DNA from: Pseudomonadota bacterium | GTDB taxonomy: Bacteria; Pseudomonadota; Gammaproteobacteria; Burkholderiales; Methylophilaceae | Assembly: GCA_029569495.1 (NCBI GenBank) | Contig: JAKQTB010000068.1 | Coordinates: forward strand, 1-34,323 | Direction of reading: 5' to 3' | DNA length: 34,323 bases | Shown here: one piece after another, positions 8,965-18,669 of the stretch | Layout of the letters: the number at the start of each line of letters is the position of its first letter | Position numbering within the stretch: position 1 is the first letter of the stretch | Position numbers and translations under genes: made by a program | The notes under the pieces: model-generated | Database searches by the model: none | What the model was told of the DNA's origin: nothing | What the model saw: the letters and a program-made list of their open reading frames with translations, nothing else

Positions 8965-10362
8965 TTATTGAGTATTATTGAGTACTAATTGCTGGTTAAT
9001 ATCAGCTAAATCTGCTTCAGTGACGATGCCAGAGGCTGTTTTCAGGCGAATGATATTCACGAGGTAGTTGTAGCGCGCCTGTAATAAATCGCGCTTGGCG
9101 CTAAAGAGTTGTTGCTGAGCATTGAGTACATCAACGCTCGTCCGCACCCCAACTTCATACCCCAGTTGTGTTGAATCTACCTGACTTTGGCTACTAATCA
9201 AGGCCTGTTCTAACGCTTTTATTTGTGCAATCGAGGTGCTTAAATTTAAATAGGCGCGCTGTGTATCCAGTTCCGTTTGACGCCGGGCAATTTCAACATC
9301 ATCTAGCGCCTTTTGCTTATTGATGACCGCCTGCCTTACTTTAGAGCTTGTGGCACCACCTTGGTATAACGGGATTTGTAATTGCAAACCAATTGCGCCG
9401 GTTTTCAGTTCATTTCCAGTACCAAAAACAGAAGGACTTCCGTTGGCGTAGTTGTCAGTATAACTCGCTACTGCATCCAGCGTAGGCAGGTGGCCCGCCT
9501 TTGAGCGTTCAATTTCTTGCTCAGATAGTTTAACGGCATCTTGCTGAATCTGAATATTTAAATTATTTTCTGTCGCAACTTCCAGCCATTTTTCCATATT
9601 TTGGTCTAACTGGCTGGGTTTAATATCGGTTTTTACGGTTGCCAATTTTTGCGGTAATTCGCCCGTAATATTTTGTATCGCATGTTTGGCGATTTGATGT
9701 TCATTGATTGCGGCAATCTCTTGCGCAACAATTAAATCATAGCGGGCTTGCGCCTCATTGACATCGGTGATGGTGGCAGTGCCGACCTCAAAATTGGCTT
9801 TAGCTTGGTCTAGCTGGCTTTGAATTGCAGCTTTTTGTGCAATGATTAAATCAATTTTATCCTGTGCAATCAGCACCTCAAAATAGGCTTGTGTCGTGCG
9901 TAGTATTAGCGCTTGTTGACTTAGATGTAGCTGCTTATCGGCAAGACTTACCTGGGTTTTACTTTGCTCAATTTGCACCAAATTTTGTTTACGATAAATT
10001 GGCTGGCGCGCATCCACACCATATTTATAAGTCTCAAACTTGGAGCGCCCATCCGGTAGATTTGAGTCAAGATAGCGAATATCAGTGGATAAGGCATTGG
10101 CTTCAGCATTAAAGTTGACGGTTGGGCGGTAAAGCGCTTTACCTTGCTCGATAATTTCTTGGGCGGCCTGATTAGCACTTAATGCAGACGCCAATGTTGC
10201 ATCGTGTGTTAAAGCCTGGTGATAAATAGCTAACAGTGACTGCTCTGTACCTTGATTCGCAGAGCTTGCCACTGCATTTTCAGCGGCAAACACACCATAA
10301 GGTGCTGTGATGCTGGCAAAGGCTAGTGAAATTGCAATTGTCAGGTGTTTTAATTTGTACAT
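8965..10362 (-). CDS. tolC: TolC family outer membrane efflux protein
   Basis: 465-aa ORF; signal peptide; repeated OEP-like segments; VGVRTSVDVLNAQQQLFSAKRDLLQARYNYL. Confidence 0.9.
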   Translation of the reverse strand: MYKLKHLTIAISLAFASITAPYGVFAAENAVASSANQGTEQSLLAIYHQALTHDATLASALSANQAAQEIIEQGKALYRPTVNFNAEANALSTDIRYLDSNLPDGRSKFETYKYGVDARQPIYRKQNLVQIEQSKTQVSLADKQLHLSQQALILRTTQAYFEVLIAQDKIDLIIAQKAAIQSQLDQAKANFEVGTATITDVNEAQARYDLIVAQEIAAINEHQIAKHAIQNITGELPQKLATVKTDIKPSQLDQNMEKWLEVATENNLNIQIQQDAVKLSEQEIERSKAGHLPTLDAVASYTDNYANGSPSVFGTGNELKTGAIGLQLQIPLYQGGATSSKVRQAVINKQKALDDVEIARRQTELDTQRAYLNLSTSIAQIKALEQALISSQSQVDSTQLGYEVGVRTSVDVLNAQQQLFSAKRDLLQARYNYLVNIIRLKTASGIVTEADLADINQQLVLNNTQ

Positions 10363-10376
10363 AGGATTAATTCGAA

Positions 10377-11030
10377 TTAAAACTCAAATTTAGAAGGTTG
10401 CGGTGCATTAATCAGCGGTGGCAAGCACGTTTCAAATAACGTTTCGTGATGAGCCGCACCTTCTGCAGCGCGTTGTGTGAGTGTGGCTTGCATAATTGGC
10501 AACTCGCCAACCACCGCAAACATGCGCCCGCCAACATTAAGCATTTTTTCAGCTTCAACAGGGTATACGTGCAAAGAACCCGTAAACACAATGACATCAT
10601 AGGGTGCTGCAGCCGAATAACCGGTCGCTGCATCAGCCACCACTAAAGTCACATTATCAATACCCTGCTGCTTTAGCCGCTTACCTGCAATTTCTGAGAG
10701 GTCCGGAAAAATATCAACCGAAACGACATACTGCGCTTGCTTTGCAAATAACGCTGTTAAATATCCGCTACCTGTACCAATCAATAATACTTTATCTGTT
10801 TTTTTAACGTTTAATGATTGCAGAATGCGTGCTTCAAGCTTTGGCGATAACATGCTTTGCTCATGCCCAATAGGCAGCTCAATATCCGCAAAGGCTAAAC
10901 CGCGCTGCGCCTCTGCAACAAAGTTTTCACGCGGGACAACATCTAAAAGCGCCAGTACCGCCGGGTCTAACACCTCCCAAGTGCGGATTTGCTGTTCTAT
11001 CATGTTGAAACGTGCAATATTGCTGGGCAT
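10377..11030 (-). CDS. pcm: Protein-L-isoaspartate O-methyltransferase family protein
   Basis: ORF 10377..11081; start probably MPSNIARFNMIEQQIRTWEV; VLLIGTGSGYLTALFA SAM-binding motif. Confidence 0.82.
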   Translation of the reverse strand: MPSNIARFNMIEQQIRTWEVLDPAVLALLDVVPRENFVAEAQRGLAFADIELPIGHEQSMLSPKLEARILQSLNVKKTDKVLLIGTGSGYLTALFAKQAQYVVSVDIFPDLSEIAGKRLKQQGIDNVTLVVADAATGYSAAAPYDVIVFTGSLHVYPVEAEKMLNVGGRMFAVVGELPIMQATLTQRAAEGAAHHETLFETCLPPLINAPQPSKFEF

Positions 11031-11125
11031 ACTTAATCTTTCAGTTTTAAGGTGTTGATGGTGCATGGTCGATGATGTCATATTAGCTCTTCTTGAATCT
11101 CTATTACGTCTGAAATGATTATAAC

Positions 11126-14100
11126 TTAACTGGTTATTGAATCCGGTATTTTTACTTTAAACCACGCAGCGTATAAAGCAGGTAGAAATAGCACCGTCAA
11201 AATGGTTGCTATCGCTAACCCACCCATAATCGCCACAGCCATTGGCCCAAAAAACACACTGCGTGTAAGCGGTATCATGGCTAAAATGGCTGCAGCGGCA
11301 GTCAGCACTATCGGCCTAAAGCGCCGAATGGTTGATTCCACCACCGCTTGCCAAGGCGGCAAGCCTGAAGCTTTGTCTTGGTCAATTTGATCCACCAAGA
11401 TGACTGAATTTCGCATAATCATGCCAGACAGCGCAATCGTTCCCAACATGGCGACAAAGCCAAAAGGTTTGTTAAACAGTAGCAAGGCAACTGTCACGCC
11501 AATTAAACCCAGCGGCGCCGTGAGCAACACCAAGAAGACTCGCGAAAAACTTTTAAGTTGCAAAATGAGCAAGGTGAGCACTGCCACTAAAAACAGCGGA
11601 AACCCTTTTGCGACCGACGCGCCACCTTTAGCTGATTCTTCGACTGCACCACCCGTTTCGATAGAAATACCAAGCGGTAAGTTGGCAGTGATTTCGCCTA
11701 ATTTTTCTTCAATTTGCGCTGAAACGACGGGGGCTTGCATATCACCACGCAGATTTGCGCGCACAGTAATGGATGGCACGCGGTTACGCCGCCAAATCAC
11801 GCCTTCTTCAAATTCAGACGATATAGTCGCAATTTGAGACAGCGGTACGCTCGTGCCGTTTTGCGTATTAATCATTAAATTTGGTAGGCGCGATAATTTG
11901 GTACGCTCAATCTCAGCCCCTCGTGCGACTAAGTCAATACGTTCATTGCCCTCTCTGAATTCGGTGATGTACAACTCGCTCATCGCACCATTAAGCATAT
12001 TGGCAATATCAACTGAGCTAACACCCAGTAGCCGCGCTTTTGATTGATCAATGGAGACTTTCATGACCTTGCTCGGCTCTTCCCAGCCTAATTGTACGTT
12101 GGCTAAATGAGGGTTTGCGCGCATGATGCCTGCAATTTTGTGGGAGATTTCTCTAATTTTAGGGATATCGCTACCGCCCACTCTAAATTGAACAGGAAAT
12201 CCAACCGGCGGGCCGTTTTCTAACCGCATGACGGATGCGCGTAGGTTTGGAAAGTCATTTTCAAATAAATGCAGCAAGTCTGTGCGTAGCGCTTCACGCG
12301 TCTTTAAGTCTTTGCTTAAAATCACAAACTGCGCAAAGCCGCGATGTGCAAGTTGAATGTCCATGGGCAGATAGTAGCGCGGACTGCCAGTACCAATATA
12401 AGCCACGTAATTATCAATGCCTTGGTTTTCTGAGCCTGGGTGAAGTTTCTGCCAGTTTTTTAGCCATAACTCCAGTTTTTTGACCTCTTGATTTGTCGCA
12501 TGGTAAGACGCACCCTCTGTGAGGCGCAAATCTACCACCAGCTCTAGGCGTGTTGAGTCAGGGAAAAATTGCTGCTGTACTTTACTAAAGCCCATCACTG
12601 AGAGTACAAACATCGCCGCTGTAATCAAAATCACGGTTTTACGATAGCGCACGCAATTGGTCACGAGTTTTCGAAATGTACGATAAAAAGCCGTGTTATA
12701 AATATCGTGATGATGAGTTTCAGTGGTCTCACGCTCGGCTATATTTGCTTCTTTTAACCCAAGTTTACGTTTAAACCAGCGGGTCAATTTTAAAGGCTGT
12801 GGTTTTTTTGAATAATCAGGTAGCAGGTGATAACCTAAATAAGGCACAAAAATCACCGCAGCAAACCAAGAGATGATTAACGCAATCGCAGAAACCTGAA
12901 AGATAGAGCGTGTATATTCCCCAGTAGAGGAGACGGCGGTGGCAATGGGTAAAAACCCTGCAACGGTAACCAGTGTACCAGTGAGCATGGGCATGGCGGT
13001 TGAGGTGTAGGCGTACGAGGCCGCTTTGGCTCTATCCCAACCCTGCTCCATTTTAGATGACATCATTTCAACGGCAATAATGGCGTCATCCACTAGCAGA
13101 CCGAGTGCTAAGATAAGTGCGCCTAAAGAAATTTTATGCAGGCCAATATTAAGCCAGTGCATGCCTAAAAACGTTGCGGCCAGTACCACGGGAATCACCA
13201 CCGCGACCACCACACCCGTGCGCAACCCAAGTGAGAGTAGACTTACGCCCAGCACAATCACTAACGCTTCTACCAGTGCCTTGACGAAGTCATTGACTGA
13301 ATTGGCGACAATTTTGGGTTGTGAAGTGACTGTATTTAGGCTCAACCCAACTGGCAGATTCTGCTGAATTTTGGCAAGTTTTTCGGCTAAATGTTGACCA
13401 AGCGCAATGACATCCCCGCCTTCGCGCATGCTTACACCCAGCAATAACGTTTCTTGCCCTTCGTAGCGAACGGTGTCGTGCGGTGGGTCTTCATAACCGC
13501 GATAAACGCGGGCGACATCAGCCAGTCTAAAATCTTGATTATTTGCGCGCAATCGAATTTCACGCAGGTCTTCTAAGGTGTTATATCTACCCGAAACATC
13601 AATCCTGATGCGCTCTTGGGGCGAATCAAATGTACCGCCACGTACAATTGCATTTTGTGTTTGTAAAATGTTAATCAGTTCTGTGGTGCTGATACCCAAG
13701 GTTGAAAGTTTAGCGTTAGAAATTTCTAAAAAAATGCGCTGTTTTCGCTCACCAAAAAACTCTACTTTAGCAACATCGGGCGTTTTAAGCAGTTCAGCGC
13801 GAATGGTTTCAGCCTGTTTTTTAAGGGCAAAATTGTCAAAACCATCGCCTGTGAGTGCATACATGCTGCCGTAAACATCACTAAACTCATCATTAAAAGT
13901 AAGGCTTTCAATGTTGTGCGGCAAGGTGTGACGAATATCCGTGATTTTTTTGCGTACCTGGTACCAAATATCAGGGATTGCTTCCGAGAACGTGCTGTCT
14001 TTAATGACGATAAAAATGAGCGATTCACCGGGGCGAGAATAACTGCTGGAATAATCTAAATTGGGCACTTCTTGCAGCTTCTTTTCAAGCTTATCGGTAA

Positions 14101-14338
14101 TTTGCTGCTCAACCTCAACTGCACTTGCTCCAGGCCAAGTGGTGCGCACCAGCATCACCTTAAAGGCAAAGGGCGGGTCTTCCGATTGGCCTAATTTACT
14201 ATAAGACAGCATGCCAGAAATCGTCAGCATCAGCATGACATACAGCACCAGCACTTGGTTTTTAAGCGCCCATTCTGATAAATTAAAACGCGATTTTGCG
14301 GGTGTTTCGCTAGCTTCAGTCATATCGTTATTGATCAC
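11126..14338 (-). CDS. RND efflux transporter permease
   Basis: 1070-aa ORF; AcrB/CusA-like; GLLVDDAIIAVEMM, AMLGTIALSGMIMRNSVILVDQI. Confidence 0.95.
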   Translation of the reverse strand: MINNDMTEASETPAKSRFNLSEWALKNQVLVLYVMLMLTISGMLSYSKLGQSEDPPFAFKVMLVRTTWPGASAVEVEQQITDKLEKKLQEVPNLDYSSSYSRPGESLIFIVIKDSTFSEAIPDIWYQVRKKITDIRHTLPHNIESLTFNDEFSDVYGSMYALTGDGFDNFALKKQAETIRAELLKTPDVAKVEFFGERKQRIFLEISNAKLSTLGISTTELINILQTQNAIVRGGTFDSPQERIRIDVSGRYNTLEDLREIRLRANNQDFRLADVARVYRGYEDPPHDTVRYEGQETLLLGVSMREGGDVIALGQHLAEKLAKIQQNLPVGLSLNTVTSQPKIVANSVNDFVKALVEALVIVLGVSLLSLGLRTGVVVAVVIPVVLAATFLGMHWLNIGLHKISLGALILALGLLVDDAIIAVEMMSSKMEQGWDRAKAASYAYTSTAMPMLTGTLVTVAGFLPIATAVSSTGEYTRSIFQVSAIALIISWFAAVIFVPYLGYHLLPDYSKKPQPLKLTRWFKRKLGLKEANIAERETTETHHHDIYNTAFYRTFRKLVTNCVRYRKTVILITAAMFVLSVMGFSKVQQQFFPDSTRLELVVDLRLTEGASYHATNQEVKKLELWLKNWQKLHPGSENQGIDNYVAYIGTGSPRYYLPMDIQLAHRGFAQFVILSKDLKTREALRTDLLHLFENDFPNLRASVMRLENGPPVGFPVQFRVGGSDIPKIREISHKIAGIMRANPHLANVQLGWEEPSKVMKVSIDQSKARLLGVSSVDIANMLNGAMSELYITEFREGNERIDLVARGAEIERTKLSRLPNLMINTQNGTSVPLSQIATISSEFEEGVIWRRNRVPSITVRANLRGDMQAPVVSAQIEEKLGEITANLPLGISIETGGAVEESAKGGASVAKGFPLFLVAVLTLLILQLKSFSRVFLVLLTAPLGLIGVTVALLLFNKPFGFVAMLGTIALSGMIMRNSVILVDQIDQDKASGLPPWQAVVESTIRRFRPIVLTAAAAILAMIPLTRSVFFGPMAVAIMGGLAIATILTVLFLPALYAAWFKVKIPDSITS

Positions 14339-15408
14339 AATGCCGCCTCAACTTTTGGCTTAACTTGCTGCCCTTTCGTTAAGGTGTGCACGCCGGCAAT
14401 GGCAATCATATCACCTGTCTGCAAACCGCTTGAAATCACAATACCGGCTTCTGAATAAGCCCCTGCAGTCACCGCTCTAGGTTGCACAATGCCCTCTTGG
14501 CTAATAACCCATACGCTGGTTTTACCCTCAATTTGCGTGAGTGCGGTGGATGGAATAATGATTTCATCTGGTTGTGATTCACCAAAATTTACCCCTGCTG
14601 TCATGCCAAGTTTTACTGCTTCATCTGCATTGGCAATGGTGACGCGTACATCAAAGGCTCTGGTGGCAGAATTTGCCGCTGGGGCGATTTCTCGAACTTT
14701 TCCTTGATAGGTTTTGCTTTGTGCGGCCCAAAGTTTTACAGCAACCGCATCCCCCACTTTGAGTTGCGTCATGCGTGACTCTGGCACGGCGACTAGCACT
14801 TCAATTTGTTTGGTATCGACGATTTGCGCAATGGTACTGCCCGCCTCTACCACCTGGCCAGGTTCTGCGTGGATTTTTGTGACAACGCCATCGCGGTCAG
14901 CCACTAAAGCAGTATAGCGTGATTGGTTACTTGAAACCGCGGCTTGCGCTTTTACTTGCTGCAAGCGCGCAGCTGAAGTTTTAAGTTCAGCTTCACGAAT
15001 CTCCAGCGCTGATTGAGAAATGAATTTTTTATTAAATAGCAAACGCTGGCGCTCAACTTCGGCTTTCGCGAGCGCGTGGTTGGCTTCGGCGGCGAGCACA
15101 TCGGCATTGGCGGCCTGATTGCTCAGGTTGGTGTCGGACGCATCTAGGCGCGCCAACACTTGGCCTTTTTTGACCACACTGCCAACCTCTACATTGCGCT
15201 CAATAATTTTGCCATTAATTCTAAAGCCAAGGTTGGTTTCATAACGTGACTTTACTTCGCCCACCAGCACCATGCTGCTATTGGCGGCACTGCTACCAAC
15301 GATGGTGACTAATGCGGGGCGAGGCGGTAGCGGCGGCTCTGCGGGGCGCTCACACGCTAGCAGCAGGCTGCTGAGCGCCATGATTATGCTTGATTTTGTT
15401 GGATTCAT
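14335..15408 (-). CDS. RND efflux periplasmic adaptor (membrane fusion protein)
   Basis: 357-aa ORF; lipoprotein-like N-terminus (LLLAC), VGSVVKKGQVLARLDASDTNL biotinyl-lipoyl-like motif; 4-nt overlap with permease. Confidence 0.92.
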   Translation of the reverse strand: MNPTKSSIIMALSSLLLACERPAEPPLPPRPALVTIVGSSAANSSMVLVGEVKSRYETNLGFRINGKIIERNVEVGSVVKKGQVLARLDASDTNLSNQAANADVLAAEANHALAKAEVERQRLLFNKKFISQSALEIREAELKTSAARLQQVKAQAAVSSNQSRYTALVADRDGVVTKIHAEPGQVVEAGSTIAQIVDTKQIEVLVAVPESRMTQLKVGDAVAVKLWAAQSKTYQGKVREIAPAANSATRAFDVRVTIANADEAVKLGMTAGVNFGESQPDEIIIPSTALTQIEGKTSVWVISQEGIVQPRAVTAGAYSEAGIVISSGLQTGDMIAIAGVHTLTKGQQVKPKVEAAL

Positions 15409-15435
15409 TTTTATTCTCTTTTTTTTACAAAATTT

Positions 15436-16065
15436 TTAATTTGATTTTAAAAGGCCGCTAATCAGCACCGACTGCATCATTTGCAGACGTGATGCAATAT
15501 TGCGCCAATTCACCCAGGTATCTGCGGCCATGGTGATTTCTAGGGCGCAAACACCGTGCATACCGGCCCAAATAGTTTGCGCAATCAGGTCTGCATCTTG
15601 TAGCGCTGGCTTAAATAACCCGGCTTTAAATACATCATTCACCACCAGTTGCAGCTGAAAATAAGCATCTTGCTCAGGGTGATTCTGCTCTAACGCCAAA
15701 TCATTTGGGTGGCGCGGCAAATGTTTAGTCATAAACATCAGGCGATAATGATTGGGGTGCGATAACGCAAACTCTGCGTAACCACGTCCAAGCATCATGA
15801 GGCGCTCAACGGGGTCGGCAATCTCAAAAATATTCTTTTGCGAAGTGGCAAGTGCTAAAAAGTCTGTTTCACAGATGGCGCGTAACACAGATTCTTTATC
15901 GGCAAAATGCAGATAAATACTGGTGGCAGAATAACCGATGCGCTTGGCAATTTCACGCATCGTGACTGCTTCGACGCCTTTTGACACAAACAAATCGCGC
16001 GCAGCATCAATAATTAAGGTGCGTAATTGTTGGCGCTGGGCTTCAGTTTTTGGTTTAGGTGGCAT
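15436..16065 (-). CDS. TetR family transcriptional regulator
   Basis: 209-aa ORF; AARDLFVSKGVEAVTMREIAKRIGYSATSIYLHFADKESV HTH. Confidence 0.92.
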   Translation of the reverse strand: MPPKPKTEAQRQQLRTLIIDAARDLFVSKGVEAVTMREIAKRIGYSATSIYLHFADKESVLRAICETDFLALATSQKNIFEIADPVERLMMLGRGYAEFALSHPNHYRLMFMTKHLPRHPNDLALEQNHPEQDAYFQLQLVVNDVFKAGLFKPALQDADLIAQTIWAGMHGVCALEITMAADTWVNWRNIASRLQMMQSVLISGLLKSN

Positions 16066-16113
16066 GGCAATTTTGTATCAAAAATAATGCTTAAATATTT
16101 GGTTGTTTTACAT

Positions 16114-16180
16114 CAACCTTTTTCGATGCTCTGCAAGCCTTATAAACAAGGGCTCGCAGAGCATAAAATTTTTCTCGGGG
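16114..16180. repeat. Intergenic palindromic repeat, copy 3
   Basis: caacctttttcgatgctctgcaagccttataaacaagggctcgcagagcataaaatttttctcgggg. Confidence 0.85.
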
Positions 16181-16206
16181 CTTTTTCATCTATTTTACCG
16201 ATATTT

Positions 16207-16677
16207 TTAGGCAGGTTTAAATGTCATCCAATATAAGTTAATTAAAGGCAACAGCACAGCAATTGCGCCATAAATATTCCAGCGTGTACAGAGTTTCCAG
16301 TAGGTTTCCGGAATCACATTGGTTTGAGAAAATTCACGTGCCATTTTGGCCTGTTTAACTTGGGTTGGAATGAGCACAACCAGCCAAATAATGCCTGATA
16401 ACACAAACATCCATAGGCCTTGCGATAACCATTTTGCTGAAAAACTCATTTGGTGTATTCCAACATTAGCAAAACCCGCTAACAATAAAATGGCGGCACC
16501 GCCTGCGGTAAATACATAATCAGTCAGTGTGACTTGCCGCTGGGCAAAAGCAATAACCTGTGCGTTCTTGGTGTTATCAGCCATCACTTTCCACCAGCCG
16601 GTGATGATGATGTTTCCCAAAAATAAAACTACTCCAAGTATGTGGATTGTTTTGAGCCATAAGTAGGTGTCATTCAT
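16207..16677 (-). CDS. DUF2269-like integral membrane protein
   Basis: 156-aa ORF, several TM segments; MNDTYLWLKTIHILGVVLFLGNIIITGWWK. Confidence 0.7.
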   Translation of the reverse strand: MNDTYLWLKTIHILGVVLFLGNIIITGWWKVMADNTKNAQVIAFAQRQVTLTDYVFTAGGAAILLLAGFANVGIHQMSFSAKWLSQGLWMFVLSGIIWLVVLIPTQVKQAKMAREFSQTNVIPETYWKLCTRWNIYGAIAVLLPLINLYWMTFKPA

Positions 16678-16693
16678 TATTCGTCCCTATCTA

Positions 16694-17149
16694 TTATCCT
16701 TCAATCGGCTTAGCGCTGGCTTCAGCAGTGCCAAATTGTTGTGAGACATCTTCAAGTAAATCACCAAATGCGCGCGTGTCATCAATCGTGATAATGTCAA
16801 CAGCTTTGCCCCATTGCAACTTCATCATTTGTAAGGCAATATTTTGGTATGTTTTTCCATCGGGGCGCTGCCATGATACGTGCAATTTCACTACGACTGT
16901 CGTGTTCCATGGCCAACCGCTGACGATGATGTTAGCGGGGATAAATTGAAAATCAGGCAGGATGCGTAAAAATCGTTGAAACCATAGTGCAATCAGTTTA
17001 CGGTTGTATCTCTGCCCGCCCAGCGCATGGTTGCCAATAAAGTGATAATGACAATCTTCTGCCATCAAGTTATAGGCCGAGAGATAATTACCCGCGCTTA
17101 ATTGACGAAAACTATCACGCACGAGCTTTTTGACAATCATGTGATACAT
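16694..17149 (-). CDS. NTF2/SnoaL-like protein
   Basis: 151-aa ORF; YLSAYNLMAEDCHYHFIGNHALGG..., LIALWFQRFLRILPDFQF fold-like pattern. Confidence 0.65.
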   Translation of the reverse strand: MYHMIVKKLVRDSFRQLSAGNYLSAYNLMAEDCHYHFIGNHALGGQRYNRKLIALWFQRFLRILPDFQFIPANIIVSGWPWNTTVVVKLHVSWQRPDGKTYQNIALQMMKLQWGKAVDIITIDDTRAFGDLLEDVSQQFGTAEASAKPIEG

Positions 17150-17170
17150 AACATACTTAAATATTTATTA

Positions 17171-17197
17171 TTAACAGCGTTATATTAACAATGTTAA
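17171..17197. promoter_or_regulatory. Tandem palindromic operator candidate
   Basis: TTAACAGCGTTA and TTAACA-A-TGTTAA spaced 14 bp apart, overlapping a possible minus-strand promoter (TTAACA-18-TAATAA). Confidence 0.4.
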
Positions 17198-17250
17198 CTA
17201 AAGGATGTCAAGCTCAATTTATCGAGTTTTGGTTACCTTCCTTATTAAGA

Positions 17251-18648
17251 TTATTTAAGCTGATATTGCTCTAATTTATACCAGAGTGAGCGTTCGCTAA
17301 TTTCTAGTAATTTTGCCGCTTTGCTTTTATTGCCTTTGCATGCGGCAATCGCGTCCACAATCAACTGGCGTTCAATTTGTGCGATTGTTTGGGGAATAGA
17401 AAACCCTTGTGTTGCCATTTGCATTACTGGAGAAGCATTTGAGTTTGCGGATTCAGCGCCTAGGCTGGCTGAAGGCTGAATGTCAGAAAGTGGCGCGCTT
17501 GATACAAGGTCTGCGGGTAGATGTTGCGAGGTAATGGGTTTGCCGCCCGCTAAAATTGCGGCTCGTTCTAATACATTTTGCAGTTCGCGCACATTACCGG
17601 GCCAAGTGTAGGCATTTAGTTTTTGTAGGGCTTCATCGCTTAGCTGTGCGGCCTTTTTAGCGAGATAATCTTGGGTAATCAGGCCAATGTCATCACCGCG
17701 CTCACGCAGCGCGGGGATTTGCAGTTGAAATACATTCAGGCGGTAATACAAATCTTCGCGTAGCTTACCTTCTTTAACGGCTTGAAGTGGGTCGCGGTTG
17801 GTAGCGGCAATCACGCGAATATCTAATGTAATCTGGCGGTTGCCACCTAATTTTTCAATCACGCCTTCTTGCAGGGCGCGCAAAAGCTTGGCTTGCAGAT
17901 TGATGGGCATTTCGGTGATTTCATCTAAAAAAATGGTGCCGCCTTCAGCGAGTTCAAACTTACCCATGCGGTCTTTCACGGCCCCCGTAAACGCGCCTTT
18001 TTCATAGCCAAACAATTCAGATTCCAGCATTTCTGCAGGGATTGCCGCGCAATTAACCGCCACAAATAATGCATTTTTTCTGTCAGAATGCTGGTGAATT
18101 GCTTTGGCCACCAACTCTTTACCAGTACCCGTTTCACCCGTAATCAGCACAGTGGCTTTTTCAGGCGCAACTTGGCGTATCAATTGTTTTAGCGCCATCA
18201 TGGGGGCACTTAGGCCTACTAAACCGTCATTTTCAGTATTCGTGTTGCTTTTTAAATAAGTATTTTCTAAATTAAGCCGTTTAACTGAAAGCGCTTTAGC
18301 AATGGCAATTTCTAGGGTTTCTAAATCAAATGGGCGCAGAATATAATCGCTTGCACCTAGTTTCATGGCTTCGACCGCCGTTTTAATTTCACCTTGCGCC
18401 GTCACCATGATGAAAGGCAGGGTTTCATTTTCAAGGCGGATGTTTTTGAGAAGTTCCAGCCCGTTCATGCTGGGCATGTGTAAATCACTAACGACTAAAT
18501 CAATGGTCTGATTTCTAATCATCTGCAAAGCCTCTTTGCCGTCAGCTGCCACAACCGGTTGATACCCAGCCTGACGCAGGCTAATTTCAAGCAAACGGCG
18601 CATGCTTGGCTCATCATCCACCGCTAAAATTGTTTTTTGCTTATCCAT
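17251..18648 (-). CDS. Sigma54-dependent response regulator (receiver-AAA+-Fis HTH)
   Basis: 465-aa ORF; VDDEPSMRRLLE, GETGTGKELVAKAIH, GYEKGAFTGAVKDR, GNKSKAAKLLEISERSLWYKLEQY. Confidence 0.95.
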   Translation of the reverse strand: MDKQKTILAVDDEPSMRRLLEISLRQAGYQPVVAADGKEALQMIRNQTIDLVVSDLHMPSMNGLELLKNIRLENETLPFIMVTAQGEIKTAVEAMKLGASDYILRPFDLETLEIAIAKALSVKRLNLENTYLKSNTNTENDGLVGLSAPMMALKQLIRQVAPEKATVLITGETGTGKELVAKAIHQHSDRKNALFVAVNCAAIPAEMLESELFGYEKGAFTGAVKDRMGKFELAEGGTIFLDEITEMPINLQAKLLRALQEGVIEKLGGNRQITLDIRVIAATNRDPLQAVKEGKLREDLYYRLNVFQLQIPALRERGDDIGLITQDYLAKKAAQLSDEALQKLNAYTWPGNVRELQNVLERAAILAGGKPITSQHLPADLVSSAPLSDIQPSASLGAESANSNASPVMQMATQGFSIPQTIAQIERQLIVDAIAACKGNKSKAAKLLEISERSLWYKLEQYQLK

Positions 18649-18669
18649 CTTTGTGTGGTCTCAATAGTA

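Noticed and set aside
8424-8981. 185-aa plus-strand ORF opposite the isochorismatase-like gene
   Set aside because: Mirror ORF of similar extent caused by codon composition; Ser/Ala-rich with no recognisable domain, while the minus strand has clear family motifs
11202-13874. Multiple ORFs antisense to the RND permease
   Set aside because: Low-complexity shadow ORFs; the permease is a convincing full-length gene
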